From NCBI GenBank assembly GCA_002721365.1, contig PBKC01000101.1, positions 1-36,373 of the forward strand: 36,373 bases of DNA. The letters run 5' to 3'. The position numbers and the translations under genes were made by a program. This document shows positions 1 to 7,251 of the stretch, piece after piece (within the stretch, counting starts at the first letter, position 1; each line of letters starts with the position of its first letter). The notes beneath the pieces were generated by a model. That model saw only the letters and a list, made by a program, of their open reading frames with translations. It made no database searches and was not told the origin of the DNA. This stretch comes from Rhodospirillaceae bacterium (GTDB lineage: Bacteria; Pseudomonadota; Alphaproteobacteria; GCA-2721365).

Positions 1-188
1 AGGATCATCGCCGAGGCGATGGGCGTCTCCCCCTCCCACAGCCCCCAGCCGGCGCCGTGGTCGATAAGGAAGGCCCAGTCCGCCACGGTCTGGTTCCACC
101 CGGCTTCGGCGGAGAGGGCGATCAGGTGTGGGGCGTCGTCCGGGCGAAGCGGGCGTTCGTCGGGGGCGTATGGGGGAGGGGTCGGCAT
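1..188 (-). CDS. GNAT-family N-acetyltransferase, N-terminal fragment (runs off left edge)
   Basis: Reading the minus strand from the ATG at 186-188 gives 62 codons with no stop before the window ends. The peptide begins MPTPPPYAPDERPLRPDD and continues through LIALSAEAGWNQTVADW to GAGWGLWEGETPIASAMI. A hydrophobic LxxxAGWNQT-type first helix followed by a strand with GLWEGxTPIA is typical of the start of GNAT acetyltransferases, which move an acetyl group from acetyl-CoA to an amine. The acetyl-CoA loop lies outside the window, so substrate and completeness cannot be judged. It follows the siroheme gene on the same strand, and its start lies against the flank of the palindromic repeat, with only a weak ribosome-binding site. 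The family call is fairly secure; the exact start is less so. Confidence 0.7.
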   Translation of the reverse strand, partial: MPTPPPYAPDERPLRPDDAPHLIALSAEAGWNQTVADWAFLIDHGAGWGLWEGETPIASAMI

Positions 189-204
189 CGGGGGCTGTTG
201 CGTT

Positions 205-316
205 CCCCACCTCACCCCGGCCCTCTCCCCCCCAATGGGGCGGAGAGGGAGAGGATAGGCGTGGCGTCGATGCCCCCCCTCCGCCCCATCGGGGGGGAGG
301 GGTGAGGGGCGGTGGG
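205..316. repeat. Composite palindromic repeat (CTCACCCC...ATGGGGCGGA type)
   Basis: Two inverted copies of the same unit face each other. The left copy reads roughly CCCCACCTCACCCC, a C-rich run, then AATGGGGCGGAGAGGG. The reverse complement of the right copy (about 268-316) reads CCCCACCGCCCCTCACCCC, a C-rich run, then GATGGGGCGGAGGG. Each unit can itself fold through CCCC/GGGG arms. It lies across the 3' end of the siroheme gene and the start of the GNAT gene. Conceptual translations of such units give the Pro/Arg/Gly-rich tails often seen in automated annotations of GC-rich genomes. Confidence 0.75.
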
Positions 317-913
317 GGACGCGACGGCTTCTCCATCCCTCCGAAGCCCGAGCCCATCGAGCCAGCCGCGGCTCTCGACATAAGCTTCGATCTGCTCCGC
401 GATCGCCGAAAAGCCGTGCCCCTGCTTCCGCCATAGGCGGCGGCGCGCGTCGAGCACCCGCAGACGCTCCTCCCATTCCGGGCCGAGCGCGGACTCGATC
501 CGACGGCGCAGAAGCGAGGCGAGGCCGGGGCAGCGCCCGCCGGTCGAGATGCCGACCAGGAGGTCGCCGCGGCGAACCACCGCCGGGTTGTGGAAATCGC
601 AGTCGCCGGGGACATCCTCGACATTGACCAGCGCGTCCCAGCGCCGGGCCGCGGCCGCGAGTTCACCGGCCTCAGTCTCGGGCAGATCGACGATCCAGAC
701 GAACTGGGCGTCGGCGAGCTCGCCGTCGTCCGGCAGGCGATGCCGCAGCCGGTCTCCCGCTGCGGCGACCAGCGCCTCGCTGGGCGAAGGGGAGAAGACG
801 GCGCAGCCGGTCTCGCCTCCGGCGGCGAGCCATTCGAGGCGCCGGACCGTCGCCGGGCCGTTGCCGACCAGGATCGTGCGGACCGCGCGCGGGTCGAGAG
901 CTACGGGAATCAT
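212..913 (-). CDS. Siroheme synthase N-terminal domain protein (precorrin-2 dehydrogenase / sirohydrochlorin ferrochelatase type)
   Basis: This is a stand-alone homologue of the CysG N-terminal domain (Sirohaem_N). Family members oxidise precorrin-2 with NAD and may insert iron to make siroheme, the cofactor of sulfite and nitrite reductases. The Rossmann loop GNGPATVRRLEWLAAGG lies near residue 20. The signature NVEDVPGDCDFHNPAVVRRG, followed by LLVGISTGGRCPGLASLLRRRIE, matches the CysG domain that binds and processes the tetrapyrrole. I start at the ATG at 911-913, because GGAAGG (919-924) sits 5 nt upstream and overlaps a competing GTG at 919. The methyltransferase half of CysG is absent. 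The last roughly 30 residues are translated from the palindromic repeat, so the native C-terminus was probably shorter. It is divergent from the Lrp gene. Confidence 0.82.
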   Translation of the reverse strand: MIPVALDPRAVRTILVGNGPATVRRLEWLAAGGETGCAVFSPSPSEALVAAAGDRLRHRLPDDGELADAQFVWIVDLPETEAGELAAAARRWDALVNVEDVPGDCDFHNPAVVRRGDLLVGISTGGRCPGLASLLRRRIESALGPEWEERLRVLDARRRLWRKQGHGFSAIAEQIEAYVESRGWLDGLGLRRDGEAVASPTAPHPSPPMGRRGGIDATPILSLSAPLGGRGPG

Positions 914-1043
914 CGCCACCTTCCGGCTCGATTGCGGCGGCCAAGAACCGCCTTTCGGATGAGCGAGAATTGAGGCGGAAACGGCCGGCGGTCAATCGCG
1001 TCGAAAGGCCGAAATTAGGAAAATATTCCTCATAATTACGCCT

Positions 1044-1089
1044 TTGACAAAACCATGAGCATGACGTTATCGATATCAGGAAGATATCG
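1044..1089 (+). promoter_or_regulatory. Candidate promoter and operator of the Lrp/AsnC gene
   Basis: TTGACA at 1044-1049 is a perfect -35 hexamer. TATCGA at 1068-1073 (18-bp spacer) is a weak -10. A perfect 7-bp inverted repeat, CGATATC-AGGAA-GATATCG (1071-1089), overlaps the -10 and the expected transcription start. Lrp-family regulators often repress their own genes through such sites. The layout also argues against the ATG codons at 1055 or 1061, which would lie upstream of the transcript start. Confidence 0.45.
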
Positions 1090-1117
1090 GAATGAAATTG
1101 CTCATAAGGTGTTCGCG

Positions 1118-1576
1118 ATGGACGAGACCGACCGCCGCATTCTCGCCTGCCTGCAGGAGGACGCCACCATGCCGGTGGCGGAGATCGCCCGCCGCGTCGG
1201 GCTGTCGTCGACGCCCTGCTGGCGCCGCATCCAGAAGCTCGAGGAGGAGAAGGTCATCCGCGGCCGCGTGGCCCTGCTCGACCCGAAGAAGGTGAACGTC
1301 GGGGTGACGGTGTTCGTCACCATCCGCACCAGCAAGCACAGCGGCGAATGGCTGAAGGAGTTCGCGGCGGCGGTCCGCGACATGCCCGAGGTGATGGAGT
1401 TCTACCGGATGAGCGGCGCGGTCGATTACCAGCTCCGCGTCGTCGTCCCCGACATCGACGCCTACGACCGCTTCTACCGGCGCCTGATCGACCGCATCGA
1501 GCTGTCGGACGTCAGCTCGTCCTTCGCCATGGAGCAGATCAAGTACACCACCGCCCTGCCGCTCGATTACGCCTGA
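1118..1576 (+). CDS. Lrp/AsnC family transcriptional regulator
   Basis: This 152-residue protein has the usual length and layout of the Lrp/AsnC family. An N-terminal winged helix-turn-helix (ILACLQEDATMPVAEIARRVGLSSTPCWRRIQKLE, about residues 8-42) is followed by a RAM/AsnC ligand-binding and oligomerisation domain (VTVFVTIR..., GAVDYQLRVVVPDIDAYDRF). The recognition helix SSTPCWRRIQKLE is typical of Lrp proteins that respond to amino acids. I chose the ATG at 1118 because AAGGTG sits just upstream and the protein then begins MDETDRRIL, where the family begins. Upstream in-frame ATGs would precede the likely promoter. The gene is divergent from the siroheme gene, so a role in sulfur amino-acid control is plausible but not shown. 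Confidence 0.9.
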   Translation: MDETDRRILACLQEDATMPVAEIARRVGLSSTPCWRRIQKLEEEKVIRGRVALLDPKKVNVGVTVFVTIRTSKHSGEWLKEFAAAVRDMPEVMEFYRMSGAVDYQLRVVVPDIDAYDRFYRRLIDRIELSDVSSSFAMEQIKYTTALPLDYA

Positions 1577-1582
1577 GCGGAG

Positions 1583-1675
1583 ACCCTCGTGTCGAGCACG
1601 AGGGTGACAGAGAAGGAAGGTCGCGGGGCTCACCCCTACCCCTCCGCTTGTCATGCTCGCGCTCGACGCGAGCAT
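1583..1675. repeat. Two facing hairpins after the Lrp gene
   Basis: ACCCTCGTG-TCGAG-CACGAGGGT (1583-1605) and ATGCTCGCG-CTCGA-CGCGAGCAT (1653-1675) are perfect 9-bp stems with 5-nt loops. Read on opposite strands, both have a TCGAG loop followed by TGACA, so they look like two units of one family in inverted orientation. The first lies 7 nt after the Lrp stop and could end transcription, but it has no T run. Confidence 0.6.
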
Positions 1676-1688
1676 CCCCACCCGACGC

Positions 1689-1767
1689 CGTCATTGCGAG
1701 GCGCGAAGCGCCGCGGCAATCCAGCAGCGGCCGGTCTGGATTGCTTCGCCGCCGGCTCGCAATGACG
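1689..1767. repeat. CGTCATTGCGAG palindromic repeat, copy 1
   Basis: This is an imperfect inverted repeat of about 79 bp. It opens with CGTCATTGCGAG and GCGGCAATCCAG, and closes with CTGGATTGCTTCGCC and CTCGCAATGACG. A second copy lies at 16478-16555 with the same ends and a different centre. Both are intergenic. Elements with these ends are widespread in proteobacterial genomes and resemble non-autonomous palindromic units. Confidence 0.85.
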
Positions 1768-1785
1768 CCGCTTTCACGTAGCCCG

Positions 1786-2367
1786 CTACAACGTGCAGAC
1801 CATCAGCGCGCGGGCGGGCGTCTCGCCGTCGTTGACGATGCGGTGGCCGCCCTCGGCCGTGGCGTAGCGCAGGGTCTCGCCGGGACCCGCCGTCCGCGTC
1901 TCGCCGTTGGCGGTGACGGTCAATCGTCCCTCGGTCACCGTCAGATGCTCCATCGATCCGGCACCGTGGGCGGCTGAGTCGAGCAGCCCGCCCGGTTCGG
2001 CCGCGAACTCGTACCACTGCACGCTTTCCACCGTCTCGATGGCGCCGAGGATACGGAGGCAGCAAAGGCCGTCCTCGCTTCGCACCTCGGGCGTCGCATT
2101 GGCGCTGACGGCGACGATCCCCGCCGGCTTCTCGACCACGCCGGCGCGGAACAGTGCCTCCGGCGGGTGTTCGAGCGCGGCGCAGATGCGCCAGACGGTG
2201 GCGAGCGTCGGGTTGGTCCGGTCGCGCTCGATCTGCGACAGGATCGATTTCGACACCCCCGACTGCCGCGCCAGTTCGTCGAGGCTGAACCCGGCCCGTT
2301 TGCGCGCTTCCAGCAGCGACGCACCGATCCGCGGCGACAGCGTCTCGGACGTCTCCTGGGCCGTCAT
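1786..2367 (-). CDS. XRE-family regulator with C-terminal cupin domain
   Basis: This 193-residue protein has an N-terminal lambda-repressor-like helix-turn-helix (about residues 13-68; LLEARKRAGFSLDELARQSGVSKSILSQIER) and a C-terminal cupin_2 barrel (about 105-190; GSMEHLTVTEGRLTVTANGE, then TLRYATAEGGHRIVNDG). The cupin part probably senses a small ligand, as in E. coli SutR, PuuR and their relatives. It is transcribed away from a rhodanese-metZ operon. The shared 300-bp gap holds a palindrome set inside a promoter, so regulation of these sulfur genes is the natural guess. SutR acts on sulfur use, which fits, but orthology is not established. Confidence 0.88.
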   Translation of the reverse strand: MTAQETSETLSPRIGASLLEARKRAGFSLDELARQSGVSKSILSQIERDRTNPTLATVWRICAALEHPPEALFRAGVVEKPAGIVAVSANATPEVRSEDGLCCLRILGAIETVESVQWYEFAAEPGGLLDSAAHGAGSMEHLTVTEGRLTVTANGETRTAGPGETLRYATAEGGHRIVNDGETPARALMVCTL

Positions 2368-2382
2368 GACTCGGATTCGTTC

Positions 2383-2441
2383 TTTACAGAGAACATATGT
2401 TCGTTATACGGAATATCAGAACTTAATACGGAACATCGTTC
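2383..2441 (+). promoter_or_regulatory. Promoter with embedded operator for the rhodanese-metZ operon
   Basis: TTTACA (2383-2388) and TATACG (2405-2410) with a 16-bp spacer form a good sigma-70 promoter reading rightwards. The perfect 12-bp palindrome GAACATATGTTC (2391-2402) fills the spacer. Downstream, ATACGGAAYATC occurs twice as direct repeats at 2406 and 2426, exactly 20 bp apart (two helical turns). GAAC-ATC-GTTC (2431-2441) adds another small palindrome. The neighbouring XRE-cupin protein is the obvious candidate to bind here and control both directions. Confidence 0.6.
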
Positions 2442-2469
2442 GCATAGCCATACGCGAAGGAGAGGCGTC

Positions 2470-2655
2470 ATGCACCGACATTCCGCCGCGAGAGTACAGG
2501 AGAGGACCGGCGCACCGGAAGGCGGTCCGGCCGAAAGGGACGAGGACGGCGCGAAGGCACCCGCCCGCGGGCCCGCGCTACAGCTTGCAACCACGGCCTC
2601 CGAGCCGGAGGATCGGGAAGACCGATCCGCCTGCGCCGCCCATTGGGCCTATTGA
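2470..2655 (+). CDS. Possible small protein or leader ORF upstream of the rhodanese gene
   Basis: This 61-codon ORF starts at an ATG that has an ideal ribosome-binding site (AAGGAG at 2457-2462, 7-nt spacing), and it is the first start after the predicted promoter. It begins MHRHSAARVQERTG and ends SACAAHWAY. The body is rich in Glu, Asp, Arg and Ala, and I see no known domain. Its TGA (2653-2655) touches the GAGGAG ribosome-binding site of the rhodanese gene, so ribosomes ending here could couple translation. There is one Cys codon close to the stop, which is too little to claim a cysteine attenuator. It could also be chance coding in GC-rich DNA. Confidence 0.4.
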   Translation: MHRHSAARVQERTGAPEGGPAERDEDGAKAPARGPALQLATTASEPEDREDRSACAAHWAY

Positions 2656-2667
2656 GGAGACCGCACC

Positions 2668-3093
2668 ATGAGCAATCCGACCTACCGCGGCGACATCGAC
2701 GTGACCGAGGCCTGGCGTCGCCTTGGTGCTGATCCGGCAACCGTCCTGATCGACGTCCGCACGCGCGCCGAATGGCAGTATGTCGGGCTGCCCGATCTCT
2801 CGTCGCTCGGTAAGGAAGTCGTACCCGTCGAGTGGAAGCAGTTCCCCGGCGGCACCCTGAACGGCGGGTTCATCGCCGAAGTCTCGGGCCGGGGGCTCGC
2901 CACCGACACGCCGATCCTGCTGATCTGCCGGTCGGGGCAGCGCTCGCGTGACGCCGCCATCGCCCTTACCGCCGCCGGGTTCGAGGACTGCACCAATGTC
3001 GACGGAGGCTTCGAGGGTAACCTCGACGCCGACGGCCATCGCGGCACCGCAGACGGGTGGAAGGCCTCCGGCCTTCCCTGGCGGCAGAGCTGA
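2668..3093 (+). CDS. Rhodanese-like domain protein (sulfurtransferase)
   Basis: This is a single-domain rhodanese of 141 residues. The fold shows as VLIDVRTRAEW (about 27-36) and the active-site loop CRSGQRS, with catalytic Cys87. Family members carry sulfur as a persulfide on that Cys. GAGGAG lies 7 nt before the ATG. The metZ start follows only 10 nt after the stop, so the two are almost certainly co-transcribed. Rhodanese-metZ pairs occur in other alphaproteobacteria, which suggests (inference) that it supplies or channels reduced sulfur for homocysteine synthesis. The region between the fold's strands is slightly longer than in GlpE (LGKEVVPVEWKQFPGG), as is common for such operonic forms. 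Confidence 0.88.
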   Translation: MSNPTYRGDIDVTEAWRRLGADPATVLIDVRTRAEWQYVGLPDLSSLGKEVVPVEWKQFPGGTLNGGFIAEVSGRGLATDTPILLICRSGQRSRDAAIALTAAGFEDCTNVDGGFEGNLDADGHRGTADGWKASGLPWRQS

Positions 3094-3103
3094 GGGGGAA
3101 CCC

Positions 3104-4315
3104 ATGGCGGACGCGCACTCCTCCGGCTGGCGGCCCCGCACCCGCGCCGTCCGCGGCGGCCTCTGCCGCTCCGAACATGGCGAGACTGCGGAAGCGCTCT
3201 ATCTGACGTCGGGGTTCGTCTACGAGAGCGCCGAGGAGGCGCGCGCTCGGTTCGCGGGCGAGAGCGAAGGCTTCGTCTATTCGCGCTACGGCAACCCGAC
3301 CGTCGCGACCTTCGAACAGCGGCTGGCGGCGATCGACGGCATGGAGGCCTGCTTCGCCACGGCGAGCGGGATGTCGGCGGTATTCGCGGCGCTGGCCTGC
3401 CAGCTCTCCGCCGGCGACCATCTGGTGGCGGCGCGGGCGATGTTCGGGTCCTGCCACCACATCGTCACCCAGATCCTGCCGCGCTGGGGCATCGAGACGA
3501 CGCTGGTCGACGGCACCGACCTCGATGCTTGGGCGGCGGCGATCCGGCCGGGCGCGACCAAGGCGGTGTTCTTCGAGACGCCCTCCAACCCGACGCTGGA
3601 GCTGATCGACATTGCCGCCGTCGCCGAAATCGCCCACCAAGCCGGTGCGCGCGTCGTCGTCGACAACGTCTTCTCGACCCCGGTCCTGCAGCGGCCGGGC
3701 GAATTCGGCGCCGACGTCGTCGTCTATTCGGGGACCAAGCATATCGACGGCCAGGGCCGCTGCCTCGGCGGCGCCGTCCTCTCCTCCGCCCGGTTCCGGA
3801 ACGAGGTCCTGCAACCCTTCATGCGCCATACCGGGCCGGCCTTGAGCCCGTTCAACGCCTGGGTGCTGCTGAAGGGGCTGGAGACGCTCGACCTCCGCGT
3901 CGAAGCCCAATGCCGGTCGGCGGCGCGGCTGGCGGCGTTCCTGGAAACCCGCCGTGAGGTCGCGCGGGCGATCTATCCCGGCCTCGCCAGCTACCCGCAG
4001 CGGGCGCTGGCCGAGACGCAGATGACGGCCGGCGGCACCATCCTCGCCTTCGAGCTCGCGGGCGGCGGCGAGGCCGCGTTCGCAACCCTGAACGGCCTTC
4101 GCTGCATCGATATCTCCAACAATCTCGGCGATGCGAAGAGCCTGATCACCCACCCCGCCACAACCACCCACCGCGCCATCGCACCCGAGGAACGGGCCCG
4201 CATCGGCGTGAGCGACGGGCTGGTGCGCCTGTCGGTGGGCCTGGAGGACGTCGAGGACCTGGAAGCGGACCTCGCGCAGGCACTGGAGGGGATGGCTCAG
4301 GACTGCGCGGCCTGA
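3104..4315 (+). CDS. metZ: O-succinylhomoserine sulfhydrylase
   Basis: This 403-residue protein is a PLP-dependent enzyme of the Cys/Met metabolism family (gamma family). MetZ makes homocysteine from O-succinylhomoserine and sulfide, bypassing cystathionine in methionine synthesis. Visible marks are the N-terminal TSGFVYESAEEA, YSRYGNPT (cofactor phosphate loop, about 59-66), FETPSNPTLELIDI, VVVDNVFSTP with the cofactor-pairing Asp, and SGTKHIDGQGR with PLP lysine Lys212. SGTKHIDGQGR-C-LGG favours the O-succinylhomoserine form over cystathionine gamma-synthase, though substrate choice is not certain from sequence. I use the ATG at 3104, preceded by GAGGGGGAA. An open frame reaches further upstream but overlaps the rhodanese gene. 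Confidence 0.92.
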   Translation: MADAHSSGWRPRTRAVRGGLCRSEHGETAEALYLTSGFVYESAEEARARFAGESEGFVYSRYGNPTVATFEQRLAAIDGMEACFATASGMSAVFAALACQLSAGDHLVAARAMFGSCHHIVTQILPRWGIETTLVDGTDLDAWAAAIRPGATKAVFFETPSNPTLELIDIAAVAEIAHQAGARVVVDNVFSTPVLQRPGEFGADVVVYSGTKHIDGQGRCLGGAVLSSARFRNEVLQPFMRHTGPALSPFNAWVLLKGLETLDLRVEAQCRSAARLAAFLETRREVARAIYPGLASYPQRALAETQMTAGGTILAFELAGGGEAAFATLNGLRCIDISNNLGDAKSLITHPATTTHRAIAPEERARIGVSDGLVRLSVGLEDVEDLEADLAQALEGMAQDCAA

Positions 4316-4326
4316 GCGGAAGATAG

Positions 4327-4397
4327 GCCCTCCGGACAAGCCGGAGGGCGACGAAAAAACTGGAAATGACCGTCGTCCTCCGGCTCGTCCGGAGGAC
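4327..4397. terminator. Paired hairpins between convergent metZ and MFS genes
   Basis: GCCCTCCGG-ACAAG-CCGGAGGGC (4327-4349) and GTCCTCCGG-CTCGT-CCGGAGGAC (4375-4397) are two perfect 9-bp stems. Between them lies an A run (4354-4359), which reads as T6 on the minus strand after the second hairpin. The two arms are variants of one palindromic unit. They sit between convergent stops, so a bidirectional terminator made from a repeat pair is likely. Confidence 0.55.
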
Positions 4398-4410
4398 CCA
4401 TAGTCGGACG

Positions 4411-5625
4411 CTATTCGGCCGGCACCGCCACCGGTGACGGCGCCACCTCACGGCGCGTGCCGGGAAGCATCAGGCCAGCGATTGCCACGGCCGCGGCGAT
4501 GATCGCCAGCGACAGGAACAGCCAAGTGAAGTCGCCGGTCCCGTCGCGGATGAAGGCCACGATCGGCACGGCAAGGCTGCTGGCGCCCAGCGAGACGACG
4601 AACTTCGCCCCAAAGGCGGTCGCCTTCCACTTGGCGGGCGAGTAGCGGGCGACGAGCAGGTTCTCGGTCGCCTGCATGCCCATGTTCATCGACACCATGA
4701 TCGCCGCCACCGCCACCAGCGGCAGGCCGGTCATGTTCGCGGCGAACAGGATCACCGGTGCCTGAATCAGATAAGAGATCACGTAGATGCGCTTCAGCGG
4801 GAACTTGTCGGCCAGCCAGCCGCCGACGATCTGCATCGCCGCACCGACCGCGTAGACCACGCTGAACAGGGCGCCTGCGTTGAACGCCTCGCTGCTGCCC
4901 AGCCAGCCGGCAGCGCGCTCCGAAAACACCTTGGGCAGGGCGACCGAGGTCATGTTGTAGACGAGGCCGGTGCCGAGGATGGCGATCATCAACACGATCA
5001 TCCCGCGCATGGCTTCGCTCCGCGAAACCGCCTCCTCAACATAAGGCTTCGTCTCCTCCACCGCCGCGCGCGGCCGGCGGGCGAGAAAGACGTAGAGCAC
5101 ACCGGTCGCCGCGAAGATCGCGCCGGGAATGAAAAAGGCCCAGCGCCAGCCCAGCCCGTCGGTCAGGGCGCCGGCGACGAAACCCGCTGCGGCCATGCCG
5201 ACACCGCCATAGACGCCATTGATGCCGAGCGCGCGCCCGCGATTGGCCGCCGTCCGGACCAGAAGCGAGATTCCGACCGGGTGGTAGATCGATGCGAACA
5301 GGCCGATGGCGCCCAGTCCGACAGCGACCATCAGCGGCGAATCGGCCATGCCGGTGAGCAGGCAGCCAGCGCCGAGGCCGAAGAAGAAGATCGCCATCAT
5401 GCCGGTCGAGCTCCAGCGGTCGGCAAGCCAACCCGCGGGCAGGGCACCGGCGCCGACCATGATGAAGCCCGGCACCGACAATGCCATCAGCTCGCCATAG
5501 CTCAGCGAGAACTCGTGCTCCAGCGCGAGAACCACCGTCGGATAGAGCAGCAGGACGAGATGCGTGTAGAGGTGCCCAAAATTGGAAAACAGCACCATGC
5601 CGCGCATCGGCGTTCCCTGACCCAT
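4411..5625 (-). CDS. MFS transporter, fosmidomycin-resistance-like
   Basis: This 404-residue membrane protein of the major facilitator superfamily has twelve hydrophobic stretches. The N-terminus (FSNFGHLYTHLVLLLYPTVVLALEHEFSLSYGELMAL) resembles the Fsr/fosmidomycin-resistance group, which has His-rich first helices and an FxLSYxxL segment. The helix 2-3 loop GWLADRWSSTGMM is a variant of the MFS motif A. SIYHPVGISLLVR and GRALGINGVYGGVGMAAAGFVAGAL also fit. It is probably an exporter in the inner membrane; the substrate is unknown. A possible second start is six codons in (MRGMVLF). It converges on metZ and is followed upstream by another MFS gene on the same strand, 117 bp away. Confidence 0.82.
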   Translation of the reverse strand: MGQGTPMRGMVLFSNFGHLYTHLVLLLYPTVVLALEHEFSLSYGELMALSVPGFIMVGAGALPAGWLADRWSSTGMMAIFFFGLGAGCLLTGMADSPLMVAVGLGAIGLFASIYHPVGISLLVRTAANRGRALGINGVYGGVGMAAAGFVAGALTDGLGWRWAFFIPGAIFAATGVLYVFLARRPRAAVEETKPYVEEAVSRSEAMRGMIVLMIAILGTGLVYNMTSVALPKVFSERAAGWLGSSEAFNAGALFSVVYAVGAAMQIVGGWLADKFPLKRIYVISYLIQAPVILFAANMTGLPLVAVAAIMVSMNMGMQATENLLVARYSPAKWKATAFGAKFVVSLGASSLAVPIVAFIRDGTGDFTWLFLSLAIIAAAVAIAGLMLPGTRREVAPSPVAVPAE

Positions 5626-5742
5626 CGTCCCGAATCCTTATCCTGGTCTTGCGGACTTACGGGCGCAACTTATTCCTGTCGGCGACGCGCGTGAAGCTCG
5701 TCTTGCGAGCAGCAGCTCTCCACTGAACGCAACGGCTGCGTC

Positions 5743-6996
5743 TCAGGGGCTTGCTTCGCCGTGCAGCGACTGGAACAGCTTCCCCTTCTCGGTCACCAGA
5801 ACGATCACCAGGGCGACGGCGCTGAGAATCGCGTAGCCGCCGGTGAGCGGCAGGACCGTGCCGTCATACTGCTGCCCGATCACCCAGCCGAACAACGCCG
5901 CTCCGCCCGTGGTGAGACAGCCGACGAAGGACGAGGCCGTGCCGGCGATCCGCTGCAAGGGCTCCATCGCCATGGCGTTGAAGTTCGGCATGATGAAGCC
6001 GAAGCAGAACAGGTCGAGCGCCAGCAGGCCGCAGAACACGACCAGCGGCGGCGGTCCCGGCATCGACACGGCGATGACGACGTGGATCACCGCGACAGCG
6101 AAGAAGCCAACCAGCGCCGCGTGCGACAGCCGCCGCATGCCGACCCTTTCGACCAGCCGCCCGTTGGTCATCGCCGCCAGGGCCAGGGCGATCGTGATGA
6201 TGCCGAACACCAGCGGGAAGTAGCTGCCGAGGCCGTAGAGGCTGCCCAGGATCTGCTGGGCGCTGTTGATGTAGCCCATCAGGCAGCCGAACACGAAGCC
6301 GGTGGCGAGCGTGTAGCCCAGCGTCTGCCGGGTCCCCACGGTGGTCGCGAAGGCCTTGACCAGCCAAGCGAGCGACAGCGGCTCGCGGTCCTCGGACGCG
6401 CGGGTCTCCGGCAGGCGGAGCTGGGTGAACAGCATCAGCAGCAGCGATACCGTGAGCAGGAACAGGAAGATCCACTGCCACTGCCCGAACAGCAGCAGGC
6501 CCTCACCGATGCTGGGCGCGATGACCGGCACCATGATGAAGATCATCATCACGAACGACATCACCCGCGCCATGCGGCGCCCGCCGAACATGTCGCGCAC
6601 CATCGCGATGGCGATCACCCGCGGCGCCGCACAGCCCACCCCCTGGACGGCACGCGCTATCAGCAGCGATTCGAAGTCCGGGGCGAGGAACGTGACCACC
6701 GACCCCAGCGCGTAGACGATCAGCCCCACCAGGAGGACGGGCTTGCGGCCGTACCGATCCGACAGCGGACCGTAAAGGATCTGTCCGCCGGCGAAGCCGA
6801 GCACGTACCAGGTGATGACGAGCTGGACCGCGTTGGCGTCATTGAGGCCGAAATAGTCCCGCATCGCCGGAAAGGCCGGCAGCATGATGTCGATCGACAA
6901 CGCCGTCATCGCCATCATCATGGCGATGATGACGATGAATTCGCCCATGGCGGGACGGCGTTCGGCGATCGCGACTTCTGCGTGGACGGCTGACAT
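5743..6996 (-). CDS. Bcr/CflA family drug-resistance MFS transporter
   Basis: This 417-residue, 12-TM major facilitator belongs to the Bcr/CflA (DHA1) group of proton-driven multidrug exporters. The pattern is MTALSIDIMLPAFPAM in helix 1, then QLVITWYVLGFAGGQILYGPLSDRYGRKPVLLVG, containing the canonical motif A (GPLSDRYGRKP), then ARAVQGVGCAAPRVIAIAMVRD (motif C region). The substrate cannot be read from sequence. The 117-bp gap to the next MFS gene shows no terminator, so both may share a transcript. The 255-bp gap to the divergent lipoprotein gene (6997-7251) presumably carries promoters for both, but I see no convincing hexamers there. Confidence 0.88.
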   Translation of the reverse strand: MSAVHAEVAIAERRPAMGEFIVIIAMMMAMTALSIDIMLPAFPAMRDYFGLNDANAVQLVITWYVLGFAGGQILYGPLSDRYGRKPVLLVGLIVYALGSVVTFLAPDFESLLIARAVQGVGCAAPRVIAIAMVRDMFGGRRMARVMSFVMMIFIMVPVIAPSIGEGLLLFGQWQWIFLFLLTVSLLLMLFTQLRLPETRASEDREPLSLAWLVKAFATTVGTRQTLGYTLATGFVFGCLMGYINSAQQILGSLYGLGSYFPLVFGIITIALALAAMTNGRLVERVGMRRLSHAALVGFFAVAVIHVVIAVSMPGPPPLVVFCGLLALDLFCFGFIMPNFNAMAMEPLQRIAGTASSFVGCLTTGGAALFGWVIGQQYDGTVLPLTGGYAILSAVALVIVLVTEKGKLFQSLHGEASP

Positions 6997-7251
6997 GGCT
7001 TCCGGTCGGTTCAGGAACGACGAATCGGCCCTGTCTGCGGAGGGAATCCCCGCCGCCGCATGGCCGATCGCCGATCGCGCTTGGTTGACGAAGGACTATT
7101 TAGGTGCAGTGCAGCGACGGGACCAGCCACCAGTTTCCACAGGGCGGGGTCGCCTTAGGGACATGGCGGACGAGGGAGCCTTCTTTCCCACCGGCCGAAC
7201 CCCCGATAGCCTTTCCGAAACGGGTGACCCGAGGTTAGGCTCTCGAACGAC

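Noticed and set aside
2368..2667. SAM-II or other S-adenosylmethionine riboswitch before the rhodanese-metZ operon
   Set aside because: The conserved pseudoknot core of SAM-II is not present; the gap is better explained by operator palindromes and a small ORF.
2948..3103. 52-codon upstream extension of metZ
   Set aside because: It overlaps the rhodanese gene and has no conserved sequence; the ATG at 3104 has a good ribosome-binding site and the expected N-terminus.
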